A program made the translations under genes and the position numbers. Shown piece after piece: positions 1 through 6,923 of a stretch of DNA of 9,167 nucleotides (position 1 is the first letter of the stretch; each line of letters opens with the position of its first letter). The stretch covers positions 1 through 9,167 of the forward strand of contig CALJLC010000311.1 of assembly GCA_937982605.1 (NCBI GenBank). The letters are read 5' to 3'. Source of the DNA: an uncultured Gemmatimonadales bacterium. GTDB taxonomy: Bacteria; Gemmatimonadota; Gemmatimonadetes; Longimicrobiales; Gaopeijiaceae. Below the pieces are notes generated by a model. That model had not been told where the DNA came from. It ran no database searches and saw only the letters and a program-made list of their open reading frames with translations.

Positions 1-859
1 CGCGGAGCACGATCTCGACGGAGTCGGCACCGACGTAGCCCATGAAGCGGAAGTGCCCCGCGACGTTCGTCGACGTGTCCGTGATCTCCACGTCGCGGAT
101 CCGGACCAGGGCGCCGTCGAGAGCCCCACCCCCGGCCGTCGCGGCTCCGGCGGGCGTCGTCTCCCGGGGGATCGGGAGCACGGCGCTGTTCACGAGCACG
201 GTCGGCGTGACCATGTCCAGCGCCGGCCGACCGTTGTCCGTGACCACGCGGCCCAGGATCCGGACCGAGTCCCCGACGCCCACGCCCGAGCGCTCGACGT
301 TGAGCGCTCGGAGGAAGCCGCTCGCCCCCGCGAAGTGCACGCGACCGGTCGGATCGAAGTTGAGACGCTGGTTCAGCGCGATGCCGGAGGTGAAGACCCG
401 ACGCCCCGGCGGCTCGAGCAGGACCTCCTCGAGCGTCAGCGTGGGGTACGAGACGCCGACGTTCACCTGCGTCGAGTCGCCGAGGGCCACCGCGACCGGA
501 TCGTCGCCTCCGACCACCTCGAGGGAGTCGGCGATCCCCTCGGCGGCCAGCCCCAGCCGATAGCTGCCGAGCGGGACGTCGAGGAGCGTGTAGTCACCGA
601 GGGAGTCGGTCATGGCGGTAACCACGACCTCGCCCGTGCCGCTCGTCAGGAGCCGGACCTCGACGTCGACGAGCGGATCGTCGCCGGGGCCGGGTGCCCC
701 GTCGCCGTCGAAGTCGAGGAACGCCCGACCGAACAGCACCGCCGTGCCCGAGATGTCGACGAGCACGACTTCGGACGCGTCGGAGCAGGAGGCGGCGGCC
801 GTGAGGGCGAGGATCGCCGCCCAGGCGCGCCGAGGTCGGCGCCGGTCGAGAGCCCGCAT
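1..859 (-). CDS. Putative surface lipoprotein with SdrD-B/Cna-B-like and OB-fold-like domains (3' end outside window)
   Basis: The reading frame is open for 286 codons from ATG 859 to the window edge, so the C-terminus is missing. The N-terminus has an arginine-rich stretch (residues 5-11), a short hydrophobic core and a cysteine at 25 in the context TAAASC. This is a relaxed lipobox and suggests an outer-membrane lipoprotein. Residues about 36-135 look like an SdrD-B or Cna-B beta-sandwich. They include an aspartate-rich, probably calcium-binding loop (D49, D51, D53, D60, D61) and a GDYTLLDVPLGSYRL segment typical of these folds. Residues about 140-286 resemble OB-fold domains of the YhcR/DUF5689 type, with VGDSVRILGRVV, a GRPAL turn and GALVRIRDVEI. 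The start was chosen because GGAGG (866-870) sits 6 nt upstream; ATG 863-865 in the same frame is too close to it. The receptor gene stops only 2 nt upstream, so translation is probably coupled. The molecular role is not known; a surface partner of the receptor is inferred. Confidence 0.8.
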   Translation of the reverse strand, partial: MRALDRRRPRRAWAAILALTAAASCSDASEVVLVDISGTAVLFGRAFLDFDGDGAPGPGDDPLVDVEVRLLTSGTGEVVVTAMTDSLGDYTLLDVPLGSYRLGLAAEGIADSLEVVGGDDPVAVALGDSTQVNVGVSYPTLTLEEVLLEPPGRRVFTSGIALNQRLNFDPTGRVHFAGASGFLRALNVERSGVGVGDSVRILGRVVTDNGRPALDMVTPTVLVNSAVLPIPRETTPAGAATAGGGALDGALVRIRDVEITDTSTNVAGHFRFMGYVGADSVEIVLR

Positions 860-861
860 GG

Positions 862-3800
862 TCATCCTCCGATCCTCAGGCCGACACGAAGCATGCGACC
901 GCGCGACGACGGATACAGCACCTCGCCGAACCCGGGGTTCACCACGGTCGGCAGCGTCACCGTGGAGCCGTCCGGCGAGGTGGTGATCGAGCCCGCCGGG
1001 TCGACGAGCAGGAGCGCGTCGTCGACGACTCCGTCGGTGCTCTCCAGGAGGTCGAGCCCGTCGAGGAACATGGTGGCCACCCGACCACCGAACCGGGCCA
1101 GGGTGACCGCCACGCGCACGTTCACGGTGTGAACCGCCGAGCGCCGGCACGAGTTGCGCACCGCGAAGCCGTCCGCGTTCTCCGAGAGGCACGCCCATTC
1201 ACCTTCGAGCGCCCCGATCCCGGCAGCCGGAATCCAGGCCACGTCGTTGCGCGGCGTACCGTCGCCGTTCGCGTCGACGCCGCTCCGGTACGTCGGGGTG
1301 AAGGGCAGCCCGGAGCGGAAGCGGTAGAACGTGGAGACCGAGGCCGGGCCGACGCGCGCGGTGGCGCCCAGCGAGATCCGGTGCGGCACGTCGAAGTCGG
1401 ACGTGCCCTCGCTCCACTCCGCCTCGTCGGCACCGGCGGGAAGCCCCGGGGGCACGGTGCGGTCGGCGTCACCGCCCGCTGCGCCGACCCAGTTGTCGGT
1501 CGTCTCCGACCAGGAGTACGCGGCGTAGAGGTCGAAGGTCGGCCCGCGGCGCTCGAAGCCGATCGTGGCGCCGAGGTATTCCGACCATCCGTCCGGGTCG
1601 AGCGCCCAGATGGCCGCGAAGTCGGGAAAGCGGCGAGCGTCCGTTCCCGAGGTGACCACGAGCGAGCCGGACTGCTGAAGCGTCCCGAAGACGCCGCGCC
1701 CGTACGGATCGAGCGCCTGCGGCGTCAGGGCACGGTTCAGGTTGCGGCGCCGGGTGAGGAAGTCGGTGCGCCGGCTCGTCGCCCGCACGAACACCGAGCC
1801 CACGTCACCGAGGCGCTGCTGGGCGCCCACCTCGAGCAGCGTCGTGCGCGGGGGCCGGGTATCGGGGGAGAGCAGCGTGGGAGCCGGGAGCGGCGTGGCC
1901 GCTCCGGGACGCATGCCGTCCGGCCACGCCACGCCGGAGCCGAGGAAGCTCGCCTGCGTGCCGTCCGTCGCGGTCGCGTACAGCTCCGCGATCGCCCGGA
2001 GGTCGAAGTCGCCCTCCTCCATCGAGCCGCTGAGGTACAGCGTCGTCGCGCCGTCGGGCGCGGGGGTCCACACCAGCGAGGCGCGCAGGGCGTACTGGTT
2101 GCCCTCGCGGTCGAACTCCGCGGTGTTGAGCCCCGTGACCGCCTGGAGCTCGGCGTTCAACGGGGGCGGATCGCCCCGCAGCGACTCGTAGTCGTAACGG
2201 GCGCCCGCCCGCACCCGAAGCGTCGGAGAGAGGCGGGACTCGTACTGCGCGAAGATCCCGTACTCCTGCGTCCCGAACTCGGCCTTGGCCGACGAGGTCC
2301 ACCGGCCGAAGCCGTTGCCGCTCAGGAGCTCCGGAGCCCCCGAGTAGATCAGGTCGGGGCCCCCGGCGTGCGACATCTCGTGACTCGACACCCGCACGAT
2401 CGAGCCGGCCTTGAAGGTCGTCGCGCCGTTGCCCGGGCTCCACCGGAAGGAGGGGATCGCCACCAGGTCGGTACGGTTCGACGCGGCCCCGGAGACCGGG
2501 AGGGATCCGAGCGAGGCCCCGCTTCCGCTCAGGTAGGCGGGCGGGACGTCCGCCGGCCGACCGTCGAAGTCCCGGAAGCTCCCCGAGAACCCGGTGCGCA
2601 GCTCGAAGGTGGTGCTCCGGGTGTATTGCGTCACGACGCCGAGCGCCGCGGCGATGTCGGACGACTCCTCGGCGAGCGCGGAGACCCCGGAGGCGGAGAG
2701 GGGGCCCGCGCCTGTGAAGGACCGCCGGGCGTAGCCTCCGGAGGCCCGCAGGAAGAGCTGAGACGCGGTGCCCATCGACGCGTCGAAGCGCGCGAGCCCC
2801 GCGTAGCGCTCGTACGCCTCGACCCCGGGATCGGTGAGCGACGAGAGGAGGTCGGCGTCCAGGGAGGCGAGCTCGGAGGCGAGCGCGCCGGGCACCCGCG
2901 GTGTCAGTGGGGTCTCCTGGCGAAAGCCTTCGAGCGAGGTGTACACCCGGGACGTGGGCGTGACCGGGATCATCCCCCGGGCGCCGCCCTGCCACGACAG
3001 CAGGCCGGGCTTGTCGATGTCGAGCTCGCTCGACGACCAGACGGGGTCCCCCGAATACGCGCCCTCCACCTCGACGCTGCCGACCGGGAGCGCTCCGGCG
3101 GTGGAGACCGCGACGTAGCCGCCCGCCGAGCCCGTCAGCTCGATGTCGGTCGGGTTGTGCAGCGCGGTCACGCCCGCCAGCGTCGCGCGGGGGAAGGCCG
3201 CGTCGGGGAGGAGCTCCTGCCGGGCGGTCGGGTGCGGAGCGCGGTAGAAGGGCACGCCGTCGGCCACCAGCAGCGACAGGTCACCCGGCAGACCGAGCGA
3301 GCCCATCGAGCCGTCGAAGGCGGTGGAGAGCGACGTCACCGCCGCCAGGTCGTCGAAGCGGTAGGGCAGCTCGGAGAGCTCGGCGCCCCCGAGCTGAAGG
3401 CCGGCCGGCCGAAAGCGCGTCGACGTCGAACCCGCGAGGACCAGCGTGTCGACCCGCGTCACGGGCGGCGGCTCGACGGTGAGCGTGAGCGAAACCGACG
3501 ACGCGTCCCCCCCCGCCAGGGTGAGGGTGCGCGCCACGAGCGGTCGGTAGCCCAGCGCCTCGACGCGCAGCTCGTAGGCACCGGGCCGCACGAGCTCGAA
3601 CCGGAAGGTGCCCGAGGCCGTCGTCCGCGCCTCCTGGCCGCCTCCCGACCCGATCAGCCTCAACGAGACCAGCGCCTGCGGGACGGGGGCGAAGTCGCTG
3701 CCCCGCACGGTGCCGGTGATGCTCGCGGAGGTGGAGGACTGGGAGGCCACGGAGCCGGGCACGAGCGCGGCGAGGACGAGCCATCCCAGTGCGAGACGGC

Positions 3801-3876
3801 CGGGATTCCGGGGGACGAGGGTCCGAAGGACCGAGCGGACGAGGTCCCGCCGGCTCGGCTGCACTGGGTCGATCAC
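862..3876 (-). CDS. Oar-like TonB-dependent outer-membrane receptor with carboxypeptidase-regulatory-like N-terminal domain
   Basis: This is a large outer-membrane beta-barrel protein, probably importing or binding a substrate using TonB energy; the substrate cannot be told. With GTG 3876 as start it has 1004 residues: a long basic N-region, a signal-peptide core (GRLALGWLVLAALVPGSVASQ without its last residue, about residues 26-45), a CarboxypepD_reg-like beta-sandwich (about 52-134), a TonB-box-like DTLVLAG (about 143-149), a plug-like region (about 160-265) and a barrel rich in alternating strands. Near the C-terminus are a DANGDGTPRND loop and two cysteines 14 apart (about 896 and 910), both typical of Oar-like receptors, then NPGFGEVLYPSSRGRMLRVGL. 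The frame is open to a TTG at 3954 that has an upstream GGAG. That form would put more than 50 residues before the signal core and would swallow a likely promoter, so GTG 3876 is preferred, although it has no clear ribosome site. The protein ends in RIGG, without the usual terminal aromatic. The lipoprotein gene follows after 2 nt. Confidence 0.87.
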   Translation of the reverse strand: MIDPVQPSRRDLVRSVLRTLVPRNPGRLALGWLVLAALVPGSVASQSSTSASITGTVRGSDFAPVPQALVSLRLIGSGGGQEARTTASGTFRFELVRPGAYELRVEALGYRPLVARTLTLAGGDASSVSLTLTVEPPPVTRVDTLVLAGSTSTRFRPAGLQLGGAELSELPYRFDDLAAVTSLSTAFDGSMGSLGLPGDLSLLVADGVPFYRAPHPTARQELLPDAAFPRATLAGVTALHNPTDIELTGSAGGYVAVSTAGALPVGSVEVEGAYSGDPVWSSSELDIDKPGLLSWQGGARGMIPVTPTSRVYTSLEGFRQETPLTPRVPGALASELASLDADLLSSLTDPGVEAYERYAGLARFDASMGTASQLFLRASGGYARRSFTGAGPLSASGVSALAEESSDIAAALGVVTQYTRSTTFELRTGFSGSFRDFDGRPADVPPAYLSGSGASLGSLPVSGAASNRTDLVAIPSFRWSPGNGATTFKAGSIVRVSSHEMSHAGGPDLIYSGAPELLSGNGFGRWTSSAKAEFGTQEYGIFAQYESRLSPTLRVRAGARYDYESLRGDPPPLNAELQAVTGLNTAEFDREGNQYALRASLVWTPAPDGATTLYLSGSMEEGDFDLRAIAELYATATDGTQASFLGSGVAWPDGMRPGAATPLPAPTLLSPDTRPPRTTLLEVGAQQRLGDVGSVFVRATSRRTDFLTRRRNLNRALTPQALDPYGRGVFGTLQQSGSLVVTSGTDARRFPDFAAIWALDPDGWSEYLGATIGFERRGPTFDLYAAYSWSETTDNWVGAAGGDADRTVPPGLPAGADEAEWSEGTSDFDVPHRISLGATARVGPASVSTFYRFRSGLPFTPTYRSGVDANGDGTPRNDVAWIPAAGIGALEGEWACLSENADGFAVRNSCRRSAVHTVNVRVAVTLARFGGRVATMFLDGLDLLESTDGVVDDALLLVDPAGSITTSPDGSTVTLPTVVNPGFGEVLYPSSRGRMLRVGLRIGG
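866..870 (-). promoter_or_regulatory. Shine-Dalgarno site inside the end of the receptor gene
   Basis: GGAGG on the minus strand lies within the last codons of the TonB-dependent receptor gene, 6 nt before ATG 859. The receptor's TGA is at 862-864. The arrangement suits ribosomes re-initiating on the lipoprotein, and it decides between the two in-frame ATGs in favour of 859. Confidence 0.6.
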
Positions 3877-3926
3877 TCGTTCGGGGGTGGAAGGAGGGCA
3901 GTGGAGCCGACGCTGGGGCTTGCTTC

Positions 3927-3954
3927 CCAAGATAGTAGCGAGGCTTCCGGGCAA
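3927..3954 (-). promoter_or_regulatory. Possible promoter for the receptor-lipoprotein pair
   Basis: On the minus strand TTG (3952-3954) is followed after 17 nt by TATCTTGG (3927-3934). This fits the TTG/N17-23/TAnnTTTG pattern known from Bacteroidota, with one change in the -7 part. The stretch is more AT-rich than the surrounding coding DNA. Transcription from here would give a 5' leader of about 45 nt before GTG 3876. A similar TACTTTGC lies at 3951-3958. This is a pattern match by eye only. Confidence 0.3.
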
Positions 3955-3975
3955 AGTAGCCTTTCTCCGCGGGGC

Positions 3976-5394
3976 TCAGGCCGGGCGGGCGCCGCCGATG
4001 TCCACCTCGATGTCGCGCCAGGCACCGCGGCGGAAGACGATGACGCTCAGCGTGGCGCGGGTGAAGTGCCCGAGCACGATGGCGAGCCAGATGTCCGCGG
4101 GGTCGAGCGTCGAGAACGTCTGGATGGCGAAGCACATCCCGAGCGGAATGACGATCTGGGAGATGATCGAGATCCACATGGGGCTCTTCGTGTCTCCGGT
4201 CCCCTGCAGGCCGCCGGTGAAGGCGAGCGCCACCGTGATGAAGAGGCCGGAGATCGAGAGGTAGCGCAGGAGCTGCACGCTCAGACCGACGACGACCGGA
4301 TCGTCCATGCCGAAGACGGCCAGGAGCTCGTCGGGGACGAGAAGAAAGGAGGCCCCGATGCCGGCGGCGAGCGAGAGGCCGAAGCCGGCTGCGACGTTGA
4401 CCGACCGCGCGGTGCGCTCCGGCTTCCCGGCGCCGAGGTTCTGACCGGCCACCGCAGCCGTGGCGCCCATGATCCCGACCGACGTCCACGTGATGAACGA
4501 GAAGAGCTGCGTGTAGCTGACCACGTAGGCCGCCTGGGCCTGTGCGCTGGCCGCGAGCGATCCGATGAAGGCCAGCAGCAGGACGCCGCCCACGTTCATG
4601 GCCACGCCCTGGATGCCCGTCGGGAGGCCGAACTTGAAGAGCTGACGGATGATGACCCAGTCGGGCCGCCACCCCATGTCCCGGTGGAAGGCGACCACCC
4701 AGTCGTCTCCGAAGAGCCTCACGAGCGCGTACACGCTGATGATCGCGCCGGAGAGCACGGTGCCGATCGCCGCGCCCAGCGTGCCGAACGCCGGAATGGG
4801 ACCGAGGCCCCGGATGAAGACGACGTTGAGCGCGATGTTGAGCACCGTGTAGACGATGCCGAGCCGCAGGGGTGTCTGAGCGTCTCCGGCCGATCGCAGC
4901 GCTCCGCCGAGCATGAAGAACATCAGCATGCCGAAGGAGAAGACGAACATCGTGCGCAGGTACGGCAGCGCCTCGGCCTGCACTTCGGCGGTCGCGTTGA
5001 CCAGCTCCAGCAGCACGGGCGAAACCACCCAGCCGATCGGCGCCATGATGACCACGACCAGGAGGACCGAGGTCAGGAACGCCTGCTGGACGACCCGGTT
5101 GACCTTGTCCGGCTCGTCGGCCCCCGCGAAGCGCGCCACGAGCACGCCCATGCCCGTGAAGAGCGAGCTGATGAAGACGACGACGACGAGAAAGATCTGC
5201 CAGGAGACGCCGATGGCGGCGTTGCCCGTGTAGCCGACGTAGTTGCCGACCATCGCGTGGTCGACGAGCCCCTGCAGGCCGCCGATGATGTTCTGCAGCA
5301 TCGTCGGCCAGGCGAGCTTCCACACCGCGTCGCGGATGGGGCCTTCGACGATGGTCCGGTCGAACTTCCGACCCCGCCGCGGCGGCTGCGTCAC
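3976..5394 (-). CDS. MATE-family multidrug/metabolite efflux transporter
   Basis: This is a 472-residue inner-membrane protein with about 12 predicted hydrophobic segments, the usual length and topology for MATE (NorM/DinF-like) exporters. These move cationic drugs or metabolites out in exchange for Na+ or H+. The N-terminal segment KLAWPTMLQNIIGGLQGLVD (about 26-45) and the matching FKFGLPTGIQGVAMNVGG (about 253-270) show the internal two-fold repeat. The paired GGALRSAGDAQTP (about 163-175) and GGLQGTGDTKSP (about 394-405) and the GQNLGAGKPERT loop (about 317-328) are MATE hallmarks. GTG 5394 is supported by GGAGGGG 7 nt upstream. The gene starts 15 bp after the peptidase stop, so the two are very probably co-transcribed. 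The substrate is unknown; export of a compound related to the peptidase or receptor is only a contextual guess. Confidence 0.93.
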   Translation of the reverse strand: MTQPPRRGRKFDRTIVEGPIRDAVWKLAWPTMLQNIIGGLQGLVDHAMVGNYVGYTGNAAIGVSWQIFLVVVVFISSLFTGMGVLVARFAGADEPDKVNRVVQQAFLTSVLLVVVIMAPIGWVVSPVLLELVNATAEVQAEALPYLRTMFVFSFGMLMFFMLGGALRSAGDAQTPLRLGIVYTVLNIALNVVFIRGLGPIPAFGTLGAAIGTVLSGAIISVYALVRLFGDDWVVAFHRDMGWRPDWVIIRQLFKFGLPTGIQGVAMNVGGVLLLAFIGSLAASAQAQAAYVVSYTQLFSFITWTSVGIMGATAAVAGQNLGAGKPERTARSVNVAAGFGLSLAAGIGASFLLVPDELLAVFGMDDPVVVGLSVQLLRYLSISGLFITVALAFTGGLQGTGDTKSPMWISIISQIVIPLGMCFAIQTFSTLDPADIWLAIVLGHFTRATLSVIVFRRGAWRDIEVDIGGARPA

Positions 5395-5401
5395 GGGCGG
5401 G

Positions 5402-5408
5402 CCCCTCC
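5402..5408 (-). promoter_or_regulatory. Shine-Dalgarno site for the MATE gene
   Basis: GGAGGGG on the minus strand, 7 nt before GTG 5394, sits in the 15-bp gap after the peptidase stop (TAG at 5410-5412). It fixes the MATE start despite the non-ATG codon and supports co-transcription with the peptidase. Confidence 0.65.
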
Positions 5409-5409
5409 G

Positions 5410-6819
5410 CTACCAGACCAGGTGGAGCTTGCTCTGCCGCCGGAAGACCCAGTGCCGCTCCCCGTCCTCGTCCAGGTACGCCTCCTCTTCCTGTCGACAG
5501 GAGGCGGGCTTGCCGCCCCACTCGGGGATCGGAGTCGTCGCCTGGAGCTCGATCGAGTGCCATACGTTGGGAAGCATGACGGCGTCTCCTCGCACCGGAA
5601 CGCCCTCCTGCGCATCCCACCGTCCGATGAGCGGTCCGGCGCCGTGGCCGTGGTCCCCGATCGGATGCGTGTAGATGGTCCCGTCGATCCCCTCCGCGCG
5701 CATCTGCGCCAGGGCGTTGGCCAGCACCTCGTTGCCGGTGAGCCCCGGCTCCATGTGCTCGAGCAGGATGTCCTGGAGCCGGTTCGAGTTGGCCAGGCAC
5801 CGCTTGAGCCCGTCGGGCGCGTCGGTCTCGCCTTCGCGCAGGACGTAGCCGAGGTGCTGCGTATCCGTGTGCAGGTTCATCGCCACGACGCCGAAGTCGG
5901 TCCACAGGAGGTCCCCGGGCTGGATCACCACCGGCCCGTCGGACGGGACCTCGCCCGCACGCTGGACGTCCACCGACGTCTGGAACCAGGTGGTATAACC
6001 GAGATCGCGCAGCTTCTGGCGCATCCACCACACCACGTCCTCCGTCGTGGTGACGCCGGGCGTGATGACCGAGTTCGAGAACGCCTCCGAGATCAGGGCG
6101 TGCACGCTCTCCTCGATCTTGCGGTAGCGCGGCATCATCTCGGGCAGCCGCAGCGAGATGTAGTTCATGGCCAGCCGGGGCTCGCGCTTCACCCTCGCCG
6201 CGTACGTCGGGCCGAGGGCCTCGAGCAACGCCTCCGCCTCTCCGGCGTGCAGGCCGTCCGAGAACGCCCAGACCGGGTCGATGTTGAGGACGATGTTCTC
6301 GGGGTCCCGGTCCTCGACCAGCTCACGGAGCAGATTCCACTGCTCGTTGCCGACGAGCTCCGCGGTGGGCTGCGTCGGGGCCGGCCGGGTGGAGCGGAAC
6401 GCCTCGAAGACGCCACCCTGGCTCGTGCCCCCCAGAGCCAGACGTTCGAGCGTCCCGTCGTCGCGCCGCGTGATCACGTAGATCGAGCGGCGGCGCGCCG
6501 CGAAGGTCGTGGGGGAGGTGATCGACCAGAAGACCGGGTCCTCCGCGTATTCACGCATCGAGAGGATCCACATGCGGACGCCGTACTCCTCCATGCGCGC
6601 CGGCAGCACCCGCTCCATCCGCATCTCGAGCCACGCCTGCTGCTCGACCGCCTGCTGGCGGAGCGTCGGGAGCGGGTGGTAGCGCGCGGGTGCGTCGTCG
6701 GGTACCCGGGCCGGGGCCTGCGCCGAGAGCGCTCCGCCCGCGTCGGGTGAGGCCGCGCCGACGAACGGCGCCACGGCAACGGTGACGGCGAGGAGTACCA
6801 CGGGAAGGAGCTGCTTCAT
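5410..6819 (-). CDS. Secreted M24-family metallopeptidase (Xaa-Pro aminopeptidase/creatinase fold)
   Basis: This 469-residue protein starts MKQLLPVVLLAVTVAVAPF, a signal peptide with probable cleavage around 20-34, so it should act in the periplasm or outside the cell. Residues about 50-215 resemble a creatinase-type N-terminal domain, followed by a pita-bread M24 domain (about 220-469). The five expected metal ligands can be placed: D308 (TDFG), D319 (TDTQHLGYVL), H392 (GHGAG), E424 (SIELQ) and one of E444-446 (CRQEEEAY). The second histidine usually found seven residues after the metal histidine is absent; the segment reads GHGAGPLIGRWD. The family usually cleaves N-terminal residues, often before proline; the true substrate here is unknown. 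The frame is open to GTG 6861, but ATG 6819 starts the signal peptide directly and avoids a hairpin at 6849-6879. The MATE gene follows after 15 bp. Confidence 0.88.
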   Translation of the reverse strand: MKQLLPVVLLAVTVAVAPFVGAASPDAGGALSAQAPARVPDDAPARYHPLPTLRQQAVEQQAWLEMRMERVLPARMEEYGVRMWILSMREYAEDPVFWSITSPTTFAARRRSIYVITRRDDGTLERLALGGTSQGGVFEAFRSTRPAPTQPTAELVGNEQWNLLRELVEDRDPENIVLNIDPVWAFSDGLHAGEAEALLEALGPTYAARVKREPRLAMNYISLRLPEMMPRYRKIEESVHALISEAFSNSVITPGVTTTEDVVWWMRQKLRDLGYTTWFQTSVDVQRAGEVPSDGPVVIQPGDLLWTDFGVVAMNLHTDTQHLGYVLREGETDAPDGLKRCLANSNRLQDILLEHMEPGLTGNEVLANALAQMRAEGIDGTIYTHPIGDHGHGAGPLIGRWDAQEGVPVRGDAVMLPNVWHSIELQATTPIPEWGGKPASCRQEEEAYLDEDGERHWVFRRQSKLHLVW

Positions 6820-6848
6820 CGTTTCCGGGTCCGGGGTAGGTTCGGGTC

Positions 6849-6879
6849 GAGCGGCCGGCACGACCGGACCGGCCGGCTC
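6849..6879 (-). other. GC-rich hairpin in the leader of the peptidase gene
   Basis: The plus-strand arms 6849-6858 (gagcggccgg) and 6869-6879 (ccggccggctc) pair over about 10 bp with one bulged base and leave a 10-nt loop. There is no T-run, so it is a poor intrinsic terminator for the upstream kinase. It would lie near the 5' end of the peptidase mRNA and could stabilise or attenuate it. Confidence 0.35.
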
Positions 6880-6886
6880 GGGCGAT

Positions 6887-6894
6887 CGAAGCTA
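6887..6894 (-). promoter_or_regulatory. Possible -7/-10 element for the peptidase gene
   Basis: TAGCTTCG on the minus strand lies in the 104-bp gap between the kinase stop and the peptidase start, about 70 nt before ATG 6819. It resembles TATCTTGG before the receptor gene. A CTGCCC is found 20 nt further upstream where a -33/-35 element would be. The call is weak and rests on similarity between the two gaps. Confidence 0.25.
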
Positions 6895-6923
6895 ACCCTT
6901 CGTCCGGACGGGGGCAGCGGCGC

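Noticed and set aside
53..1132. A 359-codon plus-strand frame opposite the lipoprotein gene
   Set aside because: The minus-strand frame has a ribosome site, lipobox-like cysteine and domain-like sequence. The plus-strand translation is charged low-complexity sequence with no domain.
4913..5233. Plus-strand frame of 106 codons inside the exporter gene
   Set aside because: Antisense to conserved MATE transmembrane segments, with no ribosome site and no recognisable sequence.
3281..6031. A 916-codon minus-strand frame overlapping the receptor, exporter and peptidase genes in another phase
   Set aside because: It is Arg/Gly/Ala/Pro-rich low-complexity sequence crossing three genes with clear family matches in the alternative frame; it is a frame shadow.
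1129..6750. An open frame of 1873 codons on the plus strand, antisense to four genes
   Set aside because: It is rich in Arg, Gly, Glu, His and Asp with no recognisable domain, and lies opposite well-supported genes. In DNA this GC-rich, the complement of a coding frame often lacks stops. Its length alone is not evidence for a protein.
6820..6861. Extension of the peptidase start to GTG 6861
   Set aside because: It would add 14 residues ahead of a well-formed signal peptide and place the start inside a stable hairpin.
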